DNA from: Gemmatimonadota bacterium
Lineage (GTDB): Bacteria; Gemmatimonadota; Gemmatimonadetes; Gemmatimonadales; GWC2-71-9
Direction of reading: 5' to 3'
Assembly: GCA_003220795.1 (NCBI GenBank)
Contig: QHTK01000076.1
Span: 1-39,471 of the forward strand
DNA length: 39,471 bases
Shown here: positions 25,649 through 35,343 of the stretch, piece by piece
How the letters are laid out: the number at the start of each line of letters is the position of its first letter
How positions within the stretch are numbered: the stretch's first letter is position 1
Made by a program: the position numbers and the translations under genes
Notes under the pieces: generated by a model
Database searches by the model: none
What the model saw: the letters and a program-made list of their open reading frames with translations, nothing else
What the model was told of the DNA's origin: nothing

Positions 25649-27268
25649 ATGAGACACAACCGATCGATCGCCTCCTCCCTCGGGCCGGCCGCGCTGCTGG
25701 TCGTGTGCGCCTGCACCGATCTGCTCAAGGAGGATCCCAAGGGGTTCACGACGACGGATACCTTCTACAAGACCGGGGCGGATCTGAACAGCGCCACCAT
25801 CGCGATCTACAACGCGCTGCGCGGCCTGCAGGGGCAGGCGCAGTGGACCACGCTCGAGCTCGCCTCCGACCAGGCGCGGGCCGATACCCGTGAGCCGAAC
25901 CTCGGTACGAGCGGCCCGGACTTCCTGATCTGGGACGCGAGCACCGGCAACACCGGCGCCTACTGGGGGACGGCGTACTCCATCATCACGCGGGCCAATC
26001 TGGTGCTCGCGAACGGGCCGGGCATCGACGCGCCCAACGCGCAGATGAAGGCCTACAATCTGGCCGAGGCCAAGTTGCTGCGCGGCTACGCGTACCTCTG
26101 GCTGGTCAAGGTTTACGACGACGTGCCGCTCCTCCTGTCGCCGGCGGACCAGGCCAACCCGCGGCCCACGCGAACGCCGGTCGAGCAGGTCGATCAGGCG
26201 ATCATCAAGGACTTGACCGAGGCCGAGGCGGCGCTCCCCACGACCTGGCCGTCCAGCGACGGGTACGGGAACCCGACCCAGGGACGCGTCACGAAGGGGG
26301 CGGCGCAGATGGCGCTGGCCGACCTGTACCAGTGGCGCTCCAGCTTCATGTTGAAGAACGAATGGCAGCTGGCCTCCGATTGGGCGGACAGCGTGATCCG
26401 GTCGGGCGTCTGGGGGCTGAACGCCGACTACCTCAGCACGTTCCTGCCGAAGAACAAGGGCAACAAGGAGATGATATTCGTCATTACCAACTCGGGTGTG
26501 ACTACCAACACGCGGAGCCTGTTTCAGCTGTTCTACTACCCGCGCGACTGGGGGCTCGATCAGGGGCAAGGCGGTGGGTGGGGGCTCATCCACCCCACGA
26601 ACTGGTTCTTCAACAGCTACCTGCCGGGTGACTACCGGCGCGGAGCCGACACCGGGTGGGCGTCCACCACGGCGTACGTCTGGGGCGGCTGCAGCGTGAG
26701 TGGCCTCTGTCCCACCTTCAACGACACCGTGAAGCATGTCATCCGGCACGATACCCTGGCCGACGGGCCGATGCCGTACAAGTACCGCAAGAGCGACAAC
26801 GGCGTGAACTGGATGCTGAACGACGTGGATACGCCGCTGTACCGCTTTGCCGAGGCGATCGTGATGTATGCGGAAGCGCAAAACGAGTTGGGCAACACGG
26901 GCGTAGCGGTACAGTACCTGAACATGATCCGCGCCCGCGCGCGCAAGGGAACAGGCGCCGAGACGCGGGCGGAGCCCCACGACTACGGCACTGCGGGCGA
27001 GCCGCTGGATCAGCTGTCGGTGCGCGATGCGATCTACATGGAGCGCGCGTGGGAGTTCGCATTCGAGGCGAAACGCTGGTTTGACCTGGTGCGCCGCGAC
27101 TCACGCGAGTCGGGGTTCTGGCGGAGCAGCCTGGAGGGGCACGACTCGAATTCCTGGAACCCCCTGGGAGGCACTGGGCGACCCCTTCCAGATTTCAAGA
27201 AGCGGTTCCCGATTCCCCAGACCCAGATCAACGCCAACCCGGCGCTGACCCAGAACCCCGGCTACTGA
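25649..27268 (+). CDS. SusD/RagB-type surface substrate-binding lipoprotein
   Basis: Partner of the SusC-type transporter, 539 residues. The N-terminus (SLGPAALLVVCACTDLLKED) is a lipoprotein signal with the lipidated residue most likely Cys22. The SusD helices follow: TDTFYKTGADLNSATIAIYN, then LAEAKLLRGYAYLWLVKVYD with the conserved R-Y-L--YGD/VYDD-type turn. Toward the C-terminus come the typical RYAEAxLMYAEAxN-like RFAEAIVMYAEAQNELG and IYMERAWEFAFEAKRWFDLV, and the ending resembles PIPQTQINANPALTQNPGY. Length and motif order match the family. It starts 16 bases after the SusC stop, and a strong hairpin follows its stop, so it closes the four-gene regulated unit. Confidence 0.96.
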   Translation: MRHNRSIASSLGPAALLVVCACTDLLKEDPKGFTTTDTFYKTGADLNSATIAIYNALRGLQGQAQWTTLELASDQARADTREPNLGTSGPDFLIWDASTGNTGAYWGTAYSIITRANLVLANGPGIDAPNAQMKAYNLAEAKLLRGYAYLWLVKVYDDVPLLLSPADQANPRPTRTPVEQVDQAIIKDLTEAEAALPTTWPSSDGYGNPTQGRVTKGAAQMALADLYQWRSSFMLKNEWQLASDWADSVIRSGVWGLNADYLSTFLPKNKGNKEMIFVITNSGVTTNTRSLFQLFYYPRDWGLDQGQGGGWGLIHPTNWFFNSYLPGDYRRGADTGWASTTAYVWGGCSVSGLCPTFNDTVKHVIRHDTLADGPMPYKYRKSDNGVNWMLNDVDTPLYRFAEAIVMYAEAQNELGNTGVAVQYLNMIRARARKGTGAETRAEPHDYGTAGEPLDQLSVRDAIYMERAWEFAFEAKRWFDLVRRDSRESGFWRSSLEGHDSNSWNPLGGTGRPLPDFKKRFPIPQTQINANPALTQNPGY

Positions 27269-27283
27269 TCGCGCCTCTCGAGC

Positions 27284-27316
27284 CCGCCCCTCGTCGGTGA
27301 AACCGGCGAGGGGCGG
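27284..27316 (+). terminator. Strong hairpin closing the sigma/FecR/SusC/SusD operon
   Basis: CCGCCCCTCG (27284-27293) pairs exactly with CGAGGGGCGG (27307-27316); a T-G wobble and four more pairs (CGGT/ACCG) continue inward to a three-base GAA loop, giving about 15 pairs. It lies 16 bases after the SusD stop. Only a broken T-rich stretch (CGTTCGTT) follows, so it is intrinsic-terminator-like without a full U-tract. The remainder of 27317-27557 holds no gene I can support and probably carries the promoter of the plug-domain lipoprotein gene. Confidence 0.7.
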
Positions 27317-27557
27317 CGTTCGTTGTGAAACGGCCCGGAGAGGAACTCCGGTGCCTCGTGCAGTGTCCAACCGAGTGGACCAGCCGATCAGGAGGGGACA
27401 TGACGACACGGATATGTTGCGGGCAGCGCGCTCTCTAACCGCAGCCCTTCGTCTCAACCTTTCGGTTTAACTCCAACGAGCTATGGTATTCCAGCAACAA
27501 CAGGGGGGAGCTTTGTCCCTGGCGTGCGGCCCATACCCCTCTACCAGGAATTCTCCG

Positions 27558-28073
27558 ATGAACGGCACGAAGCTCCTGCGCCCCCATCTCATTCCACTTT
27601 GTTACGGGCTTGCCGTCGCGCTCGTGGTCGGCTGCGCCGGCCCGGCAACACGGCAGCTCGAGAAGCCCACCCCCGACGACGAGGTTTCCGTCGGGTACGG
27701 CACGCAGCAGAAGAGCAACCTCACCGCGGCGATCACGTCGGTCTCACCGACCGAGGCCGAGACCCGCGTGGCGCGGGTGGAAGACCTGTTGCGCGCGCGC
27801 GTACCAGGCCTGGAAGTGCTGCCGCTGCGGGACGGTACCTTCGCGCTGCGGATCCGCGGCCACCACAGCCTCAAGGGCAGCCTCGCCGGCGACGAGCCGT
27901 TGCTCGTGATCGACGACATCCCGGCCCTCGGGTCGGCCGGTGCGATGTTGGCCAGTCTCGCCCCGCAGGACATCGCGCGCATCGACGTCCTGAAGGACGC
28001 CGGAGCGACGGCCGTGTACGGCTCGCGGGGCGCCAACGGCGTGATCATCATCACCACGAAACGCGGGCGCTAG
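27558..28073 (+). CDS. Lipoprotein consisting of a stand-alone SusC-type plug domain
   Basis: Protein of 171 residues starting at ATG 27558 with AGGA eight bases upstream. Residues 9-26 (PHLIPLCYGLAVALVVGC) form a lipoprotein signal with Cys26 at a VVGC lipobox. Residues 43-170 match the plug of SusC receptors from start to finish: VSVGYGTQQKSNLTAAITSV, then VPGLEVLPLRDGTFALRIRG, DEPLLVIDDIPAL, and IARIDVLKDAGATAVYGSRG followed by ANGVIIITTKRG. No barrel follows; the stop comes right after the plug, and the lipid anchor shows it is a complete gene, not a broken receptor. It sits after the terminator of the SusCD unit, so it may be separately expressed. A role in gating or assembling SusC barrels is only a guess. 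Confidence 0.88.
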   Translation: MNGTKLLRPHLIPLCYGLAVALVVGCAGPATRQLEKPTPDDEVSVGYGTQQKSNLTAAITSVSPTEAETRVARVEDLLRARVPGLEVLPLRDGTFALRIRGHHSLKGSLAGDEPLLVIDDIPALGSAGAMLASLAPQDIARIDVLKDAGATAVYGSRGANGVIIITTKRGR

Positions 28074-28085
28074 CAGGCTACTGAT

Positions 28086-28162
28086 CGACGGCGCGATCAC
28101 AGGCCCCGCGCAGCGACTGCGTATTTATTTGTCGCGGAGCGGGGCCTGTGATCGCGCCGTCG
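28086..28162. repeat. Perfect 24-base inverted repeat between the plug lipoprotein and ispG
   Basis: Bases 28086-28109 and 28139-28162 are exact reverse complements (arms begin CGACGGCGCGATCACAGG). A further five-pair stem, GCGAC (28113-28117) with GTCGC (28131-28135), lies inside, leaving an AT-rich loop TGCGTATTTATTT. It begins 12 bases after the plug-lipoprotein stop and ends 22 bases before the ispG start. No U-tract follows on either strand. It could terminate transcription before ispG, act as a leader structure, or be a copy of a dispersed palindromic element. Confidence 0.75.
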
Positions 28163-28172
28163 TCCTCCCCGT

Positions 28173-28178
28173 TATATT
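28173..28178 (+). promoter_or_regulatory. Candidate -10 element of ispG (possible leaderless start)
   Basis: TATATT matches TATAAT at five of six positions and stands out in a GC-rich context. Its last base is exactly seven bases before the G of the ispG GTG, so a transcript could start on the start codon itself. No Shine-Dalgarno sequence precedes that GTG, which fits a leaderless message. No good -35 is present at 16-18 bases; that region falls within the right arm of the inverted repeat. Confidence 0.45.
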
Positions 28179-28184
28179 CTCCCC

Positions 28185-29435
<1,251 letters not shown>

Positions 29436-32400
29436 AGAGCGCGAAGTTCCTGATGCGCCCGGGCAGCTCATCCAAGTAGGTGTAGATCACGGGCGTCACG
29501 TACAGCGTGATGAACTGGGAAAATGCCAGGCCGCCCACCACGGCGATCCCCAGCGGCCGCCGTGACTCGGAGCCCACGCCCACGCCGAGCGCGATCGGCA
29601 GCGTGCCCATCAGCGCTGCCATGGTCGTCATCATGATCGGCCGGAAGCGGATGCTGCACGCCTGCAGGATCGCTTCGCGGGCCGACTTGCCCTCCACGCG
29701 CTGCGCCTCGAGCGCGAAGTCGATCATCATAATGCCGTTCTTCTTGACGAGCCCCACCAGCATGATGACGCCCACGAACGCGTAGACGCTCAGATCCACG
29801 CGGAAGATCAACAGCGTCAACAGCGCGCCGAACCCGGCGAATGGCAGTGCCGACAGGATCGTGAGCGGGTGGATGAAGCTCTCGTACAGGATCCCCAACA
29901 CCATGTAGATCACGAACACCGCGAGGATCAGCAGGAACAAGAGCCCCGCCTGGCTCGATTGGAACGCCTGAGCGGTGCCCGAGAAGCTCGTCGTGATGCT
30001 GGACGGCAGGATCTGCCGCGCGATACGCTGCACCTGGGCGACCGCGGTCCCGATGGCGACTCCCTCCCGCAAGTCGAACGAGATCGTGACCGACGGCAGC
30101 TGCCCCGAATGACTCACGGTGAGCGGACCGACGCTCGAGGTAAGGGTGGCGAGCGATGCCAGCGGCACCAGCGTGCCGTTCTGCGAGCGGATGTACAGCA
30201 GGTTGAGGGCCGAGAGATCCTGCTGGTACTGGGGCAACAGCTCCATCACCACCCAATACTGATTCGTCGCCGTGTAGATCGTCGAGACCTGACGCGACCC
30301 GTAGGCGTCGTACAGCGCTTCCTCGACCTGCTGCGCGGTGACGCCGAGCGCCCCGGCCCGATCCCGGTTGATCGTCACGGTGGCTTGGGGGTTCGAGATC
30401 TGCAGGTCGCTGGTGACGTTGAGCAGGTCGGGGAGCTTGCGGAGCTCGGTCGTGAGCCGATTCGCGTTGTCGTACAACGCGACTCGGTCCGGGCTCTGGA
30501 GCGTGAACTGATACAGGCTCTTGGTGCGGCGCCCGCCGATCTGGATCGGCGGCGGGTTCTGCAGGAACACCTGGATCCCGGGGATGCCGGCCAGCTTGCG
30601 ATTGAAGTAGCGGATCAGCTCGTCCACGCTCATGCTGCGCTGGGAGCGGGGCTTGAGCTGCATGAAGACGCGCCCCTGGTTGATCTGGCCCGTGCCCAGG
30701 AAGGACATGGTGGCGTCCACGTTGGGATCCTGCTGGAGCACCGCCATGACCTGCTCCTGATGGCGGACCAGGTCGTCGAACGACGTGCCCTGAACCGTCT
30801 CCGTGGTTCCGGAAATCTGAGAGTTGTCTTCGCTCGGGAGAAAGCCCTTGGGGACCAGCACGAACAGCACGACCGTCGCTACCAGAATCGCGGCCGAGAA
30901 GGCGAGTGCCGCGGGCCGTCGCTCCATCACCCACCCGAGGCTGCCCTCGTACCAGCCCAGCACCCGCTGGTACACGCGCTCCGACGCCTCGTAGAATCGC
31001 CCGTGCTGGGTCTCGCGCGACGCCTTGAGGAAGCGACTGCACAGCATCGGCGTCAAGGTCAGCGAGACGACGCCGGAGACGAGAATCGCGGCGCCGATGG
31101 TCACGGCGAACTCGTGGAACAGCCGTCCCACGATCCCGCCCATGAACAGGACCGGGATGAAGACCGCCGCCAGCGACAGCGTCATGGAGAGGATCGTGAA
31201 TCCGACCTCACGCGACCCCGTGAAGGCCGCTTGCAGCGGGGGCGTGCCCTTCTCCATGTGGCGCACGATGTTCTCGAGCATGACGATGGCGTCGTCCACC
31301 ACGAACCCCACCGACAGCGTCAGGGCCATCATCGAGAGGTTGTCGAGGCTGTAGTCGAGCGCGTACATCACGGCGAACGTCCCCACCAGTGAGAACGGCA
31401 GCGCCAGGCTCGGGATGATCGTGGCCGAGAGGTTGCGCAAGAACAGGAAGATGACGAGGACCACCAGCGCCAGGGTCAGGAACAGCGTGAACTGCACGTC
31501 GGCGAGCGACGCGCGGATCGACTCCGAGCGGTCGGAGCGGAGCTGCAGGTCGACCGAGCCGGGGAGCTGCTGTTTGAGGTTCTGCATGACGGAGCGCACG
31601 CGGGCCGCCACGGCCACGGTGTTGGTGCCCGGCTGCCGTTGGATCGCGAGCACGATGGCCCGGCTGCTGTTGAACCAGGCGGCGCTCTTGTTGTCCTGCA
31701 CGTCGTCCAGCACCTGCCCCAGGTCCTGGAGCCGCACGGGCGCGCCGTTGCGGTAGGCGATCACGAGCGGGCGAAACGCGGCCGCATCCTGCAGCTGCCC
31801 GTTCGCCTGCACCGTGTAGGCGCGATGCGGTCCCCAGAGAATGCCGGTCGGCAGGTTCACGTTGCCCGCCGCGACGCCGTCCGCCACCTCGTCGATCCCG
31901 ATCGAGCGGGTTGCCAGGGCCTTGGGATCGAGCTGGATACGCACCGCGTACTTGGCGGCGCCGAACACGTTCACCTGCGCCACGCCGTCCACCATCGAGA
32001 GACGCTGCGCGATGAACGTCTCGGCGTACTCGTCCAGCTCGGGCAGCGACAGCGTCTTCGAGCTCAACGCGTAATAAATGATCGGCTGGTCCGCCGGGTT
32101 CACCTTCTGGTACGACGGCGGCACGATGCCGGTGGGGAGTTGCCGCAGCGTCTTGGAGATCGCCGCCTGCACGTCCTGCGCGGCGGCGTCGATGTTGCGA
32201 TCCAGCGTGAACTGCAGCGTGATGTTGGTGTTGCCGAGGCTCGACGACGAGGTCATCTGATCGACCCCGGCGATCGTCGAAAACTGCTTCTCGAGCGGTG
32301 TGGCCACGGCGGACGCCATCGTCTCCGGACTCGCCCCGGGCAGCCCCGCGCTCACTTGAATCGTGGGGAAGTCCACGTTGGGGAGGTTGCTCACCGGCAG

Positions 32401-32489
32401 CAGGCGATACGCCATCAAGCCGAACACGAGGATCCCCGTCATGACGAGCGTCGTCATGACGGGCCGCTTGATGAACAGCTCGGAGATGC

Positions 32490-33605
32490 TCACTTGTCCC
32501 CCTCCACTTCGCGCGCCGGATCGGCCGTTCCCTTGACCTCGACCGGCGCGCCCGACACGAGGCGCAGCTGCCCGTCGGTGACCACCGCGTCGCCGGCCGC
32601 GACGCCCTGCGCGATGACGGCGTAGCTGCCGGCGGCGCGCTCCACCGTCACGGGCTGCGATCGCGCGGTCCCGTCCTGGTTGAGCACGAAGACGTAGGTC
32701 CCCTGCTGGCCTGTCATCACCGCTTGCGCCGGCACGACTACGGCCTTTTCCTCGATGTACAGCTGGAGCCGCACGCTCAGGAACTCACCCGGCCACAGGG
32801 CGGCGTCCTTGTTGGCGAACTCCGCCTTCAGCAGCACCGTTCCGGTCGTCGTGTCGACGCTGTTGTCCACGAACGTGAGCAGCCCGCTCGCGACCGCGCT
32901 GTCCCCCTTCGAGGGGCTCACCAACACGGGCAAGGGGTTCCGACGGTAGCGCTGGATGTCGGCCAGGGAGCGCTCGGGGACGGCGAACCGCACGAGGATG
33001 GGATGGATCTGATTGATGATCACGAGCGGATCGGGTGCGTTGGCGCGCACCAGATTCCCTTCCCGCACCAGCAGCCGGCCCGTGCGACCGGCAATCGGCG
33101 CGCGGATCCTCGCCCACTCGAGGTTCAGCTGCGCGTTGGCCACGGCGGCGGAGTCGGCCCGCACCGCGGCCTGCTGCGCGGCCGCGGTGGCGCGCTTCGC
33201 CTCGTAATCGGACTGCGTCACGTAGTCCTGTTTCACCAGCTCGGCGTAGCGCTGCGCGTCGAGCACGGCACTGTGTGCCTGCGCCTGGTCGCGCGCCAGC
33301 ATCGCCTGGGCCTGCTCGAGCGCCGCCTGGAACGGGCGGGGGTCGATCTGGAACAGCACCTGGCCGGCCGCGACGTCGTCGCCCTCGCGAAACGCGACGT
33401 GGGTCAGCACGCCGGTCACCTGCGATTGCACCGACACCGTCTGCCGCGGCTCGGCGGTGCCGGTCGCGGGTATTTCAAACGGGATGGCCCGCTGCTCGGC
33501 TCGCGCGACGGTGACGGGCACGCGCGCCGGACCGCCCGCTCCCTTGCGGGAGCAGCCGACCGAGAGGAGCAGGCACAGCGTCGCAACGGCGGTCATGGCC
33601 TTCAT
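32490..33605 (-). CDS. RND efflux periplasmic adaptor lipoprotein, MdtA-like
   Basis: Membrane fusion protein of 371 residues linking the RND pump to the outer-membrane channel. The N-terminus MKAMTAVATLCLLLSVGCSR is a lipoprotein signal with Cys18. The lipoyl domain is split around a coiled-coil hairpin: QSQVTGVLTHVAFREGDDVA then QVLFQIDPRPFQAALEQAQA, and after the hairpin WARIRAPIAGRTGRLLVREG. Beta-barrel (VRFAVPERSLADIQ) and C-terminal domains (PGEFLSVRLQLYIEEKAVVV) follow. Overall this is the MdtA/AcrA pattern. The ATG directly abuts the TAG of the TolC-like gene, and the stop overlaps the pump start, so the three genes are translated as one operon. Confidence 0.95.
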   Translation of the reverse strand: MKAMTAVATLCLLLSVGCSRKGAGGPARVPVTVARAEQRAIPFEIPATGTAEPRQTVSVQSQVTGVLTHVAFREGDDVAAGQVLFQIDPRPFQAALEQAQAMLARDQAQAHSAVLDAQRYAELVKQDYVTQSDYEAKRATAAAQQAAVRADSAAVANAQLNLEWARIRAPIAGRTGRLLVREGNLVRANAPDPLVIINQIHPILVRFAVPERSLADIQRYRRNPLPVLVSPSKGDSAVASGLLTFVDNSVDTTTGTVLLKAEFANKDAALWPGEFLSVRLQLYIEEKAVVVPAQAVMTGQQGTYVFVLNQDGTARSQPVTVERAAGSYAVIAQGVAAGDAVVTDGQLRLVSGAPVEVKGTADPAREVEGDK

Positions 33606-35114
33606 CTATCGGTTCGGTCCGGTCGAGTCCGTTTGCAGATGCAGCCCGCTCCGCCCGTCGAGTCCCAGAATCCCGGCGTCGTGCCCCAGCTGGGCGAGGG
33701 TGGAGTACCAGGCCAGGCGGGCGTCGATCACCTGGGCCCGCGCGTCGGCCAGCACCGCCTGCGCCGTCAGCAGGTCCAGCAGGCTGCCGGCCCCGGCGCG
33801 GTAGCGCCCCAGCGCCACCTGCTCGGACTGGGTCGCGCTCGCCAGGAGATCGTCGCTCGTCCGGACGCGTTGGGTGGCGGTGCGCACCGCGTAGAACGAG
33901 TTGAACACCTGGAAGATTACCTGTTGTTCCACGCCCTGGCGACGCTCGTCCGCCGCGCGCGCGGCCGCGCTCGCGGCCCGCAGGTCGTAGATCTGCGACC
34001 ACCCCGAGAACAGCGGAATCTGCAGCCCGATCGTGGCCGAATAGCTGTTTCCTTGCTGGGTGGCGAGCGGCCTGCGGAAGAAGTACGTCCCCGATCCCGT
34101 GCCGCTCACCACGAGCGACGGCAACGCCTGCCCCCGGGCCACGGCCACGCGCGACTGGGCCGCCTGGGCGGTGGCGCGGGCGGCCATGAGATCGGGTCGC
34201 GCCCGCACGGCGCGGTCGATCAACGCGTCGAGGCTGTCGGTGATGCCGAGCGGCGGCGTGGTGTCAGGGGGGAGCTCCACGTCGTACGGCACGTTCGCGG
34301 GCAGACCCATCGCGAGGGCCAGCGCCCCGCGGGTGGTCTGCAGCGTGCCTTCGACCGTCTCCAGCGCGAGCTGGGCCTGGGAGCGCGCCGTCTTGGCCTG
34401 CAGCACGTCCGCGATGGTGGCGAGGCCCACCCGATGCCGTTGCTCTGCCGCCTCGAGGTTGGTCTGCGCCTCCTTCACGGTCGTCTGTTGGGCGGCGAGC
34501 AGCGCCTTCGTGGCATGGTACTCGAAGTAGGCGGTCTCGACCTGCAGCACGACGTTCTGGATGACCGCATTGTGCGTCCAGTCGGCGGCGAGCAGCGCCT
34601 CCCGCGCGCCGGCGACCGATCCGGACCGTGTTCCGAAATCGAACAGCAGCCACGACGCGTTCAGCGTGGGCCCGTACAGCTGCTGCTGGACCGACACCCG
34701 GCCCCCGGTCGCGGCGGTCTTGACCGCGGTGGCGTTGACCCCGGCCGACACCGTGGGCAAGTACTGCCCGCGCGCGGCACCGTAGGTCGCGGCCGCGGCG
34801 CGGGCGTCGGCCCACGCGGCGGCGGTCGCCGTGTTCCGGCGGAGCCCGAGGTCGACGATGTCCGAGAGCGTGAGCGCCTGGACCCGCTGGGCCAGATCGG
34901 CGGGCAGGGCGGACGGGGGGGTCGCCGCAGTCGTGTCGCGCGGGTGGCGCTCGGGCGGCGGGGTCCACAGGACATTGGGGGCGGGCGCCGTGCCCGCGAC
35001 GCCGCGGACACCGGGTGGGTTGGACAGACACGCGCTCAGGGCCAACAGCGCGAGCGCCCCCAGCGCCCGCGCGCCGCCGTGGTGCGCGGGCGAGCCATCG
35101 GTTGCGGTCACCAT
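33606..35114 (-). CDS. TolC-family outer-membrane efflux lipoprotein, first gene of the RND operon
   Basis: Outer-membrane factor of about 502 residues. I place the start at ATG 35114, giving a lipoprotein signal ending ALGALALLALSACLSNPPGV. A GAGAGGAG lies 14 bases upstream, a rather long spacing. ATG 35150 (MNGIERGAQPLH), 12 codons earlier, is an alternative, and the much longer upstream frame to 35675 is antisense to the divergent pump gene. A proline-rich linker (PAPNVLWTPPPERHP) precedes the first OEP repeat (LTLSDIVDLGLRRNTATAAA), with LYGPTLNASWLLFDFGTRSG. The second OEP repeat contains ATIGLQIPLFSGWSQIYDL and GRYRAGAGSLLDLLTAQAVL. The lipidated NodT/OprM form is common for RND channels. 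Its stop abuts the adaptor start. Confidence 0.92.
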   Translation of the reverse strand: MVTATDGSPAHHGGARALGALALLALSACLSNPPGVRGVAGTAPAPNVLWTPPPERHPRDTTAATPPSALPADLAQRVQALTLSDIVDLGLRRNTATAAAWADARAAAATYGAARGQYLPTVSAGVNATAVKTAATGGRVSVQQQLYGPTLNASWLLFDFGTRSGSVAGAREALLAADWTHNAVIQNVVLQVETAYFEYHATKALLAAQQTTVKEAQTNLEAAEQRHRVGLATIADVLQAKTARSQAQLALETVEGTLQTTRGALALAMGLPANVPYDVELPPDTTPPLGITDSLDALIDRAVRARPDLMAARATAQAAQSRVAVARGQALPSLVVSGTGSGTYFFRRPLATQQGNSYSATIGLQIPLFSGWSQIYDLRAASAAARAADERRQGVEQQVIFQVFNSFYAVRTATQRVRTSDDLLASATQSEQVALGRYRAGAGSLLDLLTAQAVLADARAQVIDARLAWYSTLAQLGHDAGILGLDGRSGLHLQTDSTGPNR

Positions 35115-35218
35115 GTGGAGTGGCTGGGCTCCTCTCTCGATTCCATTCATACGCACGGGGCCGATGAGACGTGAAGCGCACAGCCCCTGCAAAGTGCCCG
35201 GGGCGCGGTTAGCTTTTG

Positions 35219-35247
35219 ATGCTACATGAAACCGTGCGGCATTTCCA
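35219..35247 (-). promoter_or_regulatory. Candidate promoter of the minus-strand RND operon
   Basis: On the minus strand TGGAAA (35242-35247) and TAGCAT (35219-35224) are separated by 17 bases. They match the TTGACA/TATAAT consensus at four of six positions each. A transcript would begin near 35212 and have a leader of about 100 bases. The whole 35115-35343 space between the divergent RND operons holds no gene and must contain promoters for both. For the plus-strand operon I see only an AAAGGA ribosome-binding site 11 bases before the pump ATG, no clear promoter. Confidence 0.3.
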
Positions 35248-35343
35248 TGCGTCTCCATTCGAGCGGGCAGCTCGGTCGATTTCGCGGCACCTCGTTCGTC
35301 AATACGGTGTAGGGGATAAGCCTCTGAAAGGACCCATTGCGGC

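Noticed and set aside
23842..25749. Minus-strand open frame of 635 codons opposite the SusC gene
   Set aside because: No recognisable motifs and it crosses the SusC/SusD junction; the plus-strand SusC frame is unambiguous.
27317..27557. Possible short gene or small RNA between the SusD terminator and the plug lipoprotein
   Set aside because: No frame with a plausible start and composition, and no secondary structure beyond the terminator hairpin; most likely promoter and leader sequence.
27558..28073. Plug-only gene as a decayed SusC pseudogene
   Set aside because: It has its own lipoprotein signal and ribosome-binding site and stops cleanly after the plug; no barrel remnant follows before ispG.
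32724..35174. Plus-strand open frame of 816 codons opposite the RND adaptor and TolC-like genes
   Set aside because: Spans two well-supported minus-strand genes and has shadow-type composition only.
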